Shown in pieces: positions 6,009-6,579 of a stretch of DNA of 6,579 nucleotides; position 1 is the stretch's first letter, and each line of letters begins with the position of its first letter. The DNA comes from Campylobacterales bacterium (GTDB lineage: Bacteria > Campylobacterota > Campylobacteria > Campylobacterales > JALSKU01), in assembly GCA_027038235.1 (NCBI GenBank), contig JALVXV010000294.1:1-6579 (forward strand), given 5' to 3'. The translations under genes and the position numbers were made by a program. The notes beneath the pieces are model-generated. The model made no database searches and had not been told where the DNA came from. It saw nothing but the letters and a program-made list of their open reading frames with translations.

Positions 6009-6579
6009 TCTTCACCTCCATTTATGGAGAGCTTTTTGTTATCTACTGCCACCATCGCAATATAATAACATCTCATGCATCTCTTAGCTTCATTGATAGC
6101 TTCCTCTTTGGTAAGTCCAGGATTTACCTCTAGCTGGGAGTATTTTCTAGTATCAACATCTAGCTTTTTGCTTACCTCTCTTTTAAGTCCTGGCATCCAA
6201 CCTGTTACCTTTTCATTTTTATTATAGACTTTTAGCTTTCTTAAGTGATCTTCAAGTATCTCTTTGTCGCTTAAAAAAACCTCTCCCGTTTTTAAATATC
6301 TTAACATTACAGAGGCTGCTCTTTTTGCTTGACCTACTGCATTTACTATAGTCATAGGACCATATTCGCAATCACCTGCAGCAAACACTCCCTTTTTGTT
6401 TGTCATATAGGTATTATTAAAAGTTTTAAAAGTATTCCAGCTTGTTAGGGACAATTCCCACTCTTTTGGTACAAAGTCCATATTGGCATCTTGACTTACT
6501 GCCGGGATAAGATAATCACACTCTATAAAGTAGTCTTCGCCCTCTATATGGTTTAAGCTTGGTCTTCCACCATTAGGAT
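6005..6579 (-). CDS. GltD-like NAD(P)H/FAD-dependent oxidoreductase, C-terminal part, runs off right edge
   Basis: This is the C-terminal part of a pyridine-nucleotide-disulphide-type flavoprotein related to the glutamate synthase small subunit (GltD) and NfnB. Such proteins move electrons between NAD(P)H, FAD and Fe-S partners. The frame is open from the right edge; the ATG at 6481 is internal, because the coding before it fits the family (YLIPAVSQDANMDFVP resembles the 'VIPAIGQ.PD' motif). About 190 residues are visible. GVFAAGDC followed by YGPMTIVNAVGQAKRAA is the FAD-contacting C-terminal signature, and LTKEEAINEAKRCMRC is the family's cysteine-bearing tail. The N-terminal Fe-S domain and the dinucleotide-binding motifs lie outside the window. 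The 4-nt ATGA overlap with nuoG and the absence of gltB here argue against a glutamate synthase role. The likely job is a complex I electron-input or output module in place of NuoF, which is inference. NADH versus NADPH preference cannot be read. Confidence 0.85.
   Translation of the reverse strand, partial: PNGGRPSLNHIEGEDYFIECDYLIPAVSQDANMDFVPKEWELSLTSWNTFKTFNNTYMTNKKGVFAAGDCEYGPMTIVNAVGQAKRAASVMLRYLKTGEVFLSDKEILEDHLRKLKVYNKNEKVTGWMPGLKREVSKKLDVDTRKYSQLEVNPGLTKEEAINEAKRCMRCYYIAMVAVDNKKLSINGGEE
6012..6019 (-). promoter_or_regulatory. Strong ribosome binding site of the upstream nuoG
   Basis: GGAGGTGA lies 3 nt before the ATG at 6008 (6 nt counted from GGAGG). It sits inside the last codons of the GltD-like gene and decides the nuoG start. 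It is much stronger than anything in front of the second nuoG. Confidence 0.8.

Noticed and set aside
6479..6481. ATG at 6481 as the start of a short 158-aa protein
   Set aside because: The frame stays open to the window edge and the upstream codons match the GltD family (PAVSQDAN leads straight into the rest), so this ATG is internal.

Overview
The window is wholly coding and lies inside one minus-strand operon of a respiratory complex I (nuo) locus. The low GC content points to Campylobacterota (Epsilonproteobacteria). So do the NuoI cluster motif CIGCGLCEKIC followed by a non-proline residue, the form of NuoH, and a NuoG next to a gene that is not a normal NuoF. A free-living sulfur- or hydrogen-oxidising member such as a Sulfurimonas/Sulfurovum relative is my guess, but the genus cannot be fixed from this sequence.

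In transcription order (high to low coordinates) the layout is as follows. (1) The C-terminal part of a GltD-like NAD(P)H/FAD oxidoreductase runs off the right edge. (2) An upstream nuoG of 749 aa overlaps it by 4 nt. (3) A second, downstream nuoG of 798 aa shares one base with the first (TAATG). (4) nuoH follows 3 nt later. (5) The 5' part of nuoI starts 10 nt after nuoH and runs off the left edge. There is no intergenic space above 10 nt, and I see no promoter, terminator, RNA gene, CRISPR array or insertion sequence.

Functionally, NuoG and NuoI carry the Fe-S chain of the peripheral arm, and NuoH forms the quinone-pocket and membrane-anchor subunit. The GltD-like flavoprotein sits where an electron-input module would be expected, so it may feed NAD(P)H electrons into (or take them from) the NuoG chain. 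That role is inference.

The most striking observation is that the two nuoG paralogues are clearly diverged overall, yet share a 574-bp segment identical at every base (1640-2213 and 4042-4615, same strand, same codon phase). It has sharp edges and includes all synonymous sites. This is best explained by very recent gene conversion, with assembly error as the alternative to exclude. The paralogues also differ in cofactor content. The upstream NuoG keeps the four cysteines of an N7-type [4Fe-4S] site. The downstream one has lost all four and has gained an insertion between its two ferredoxin-type clusters.
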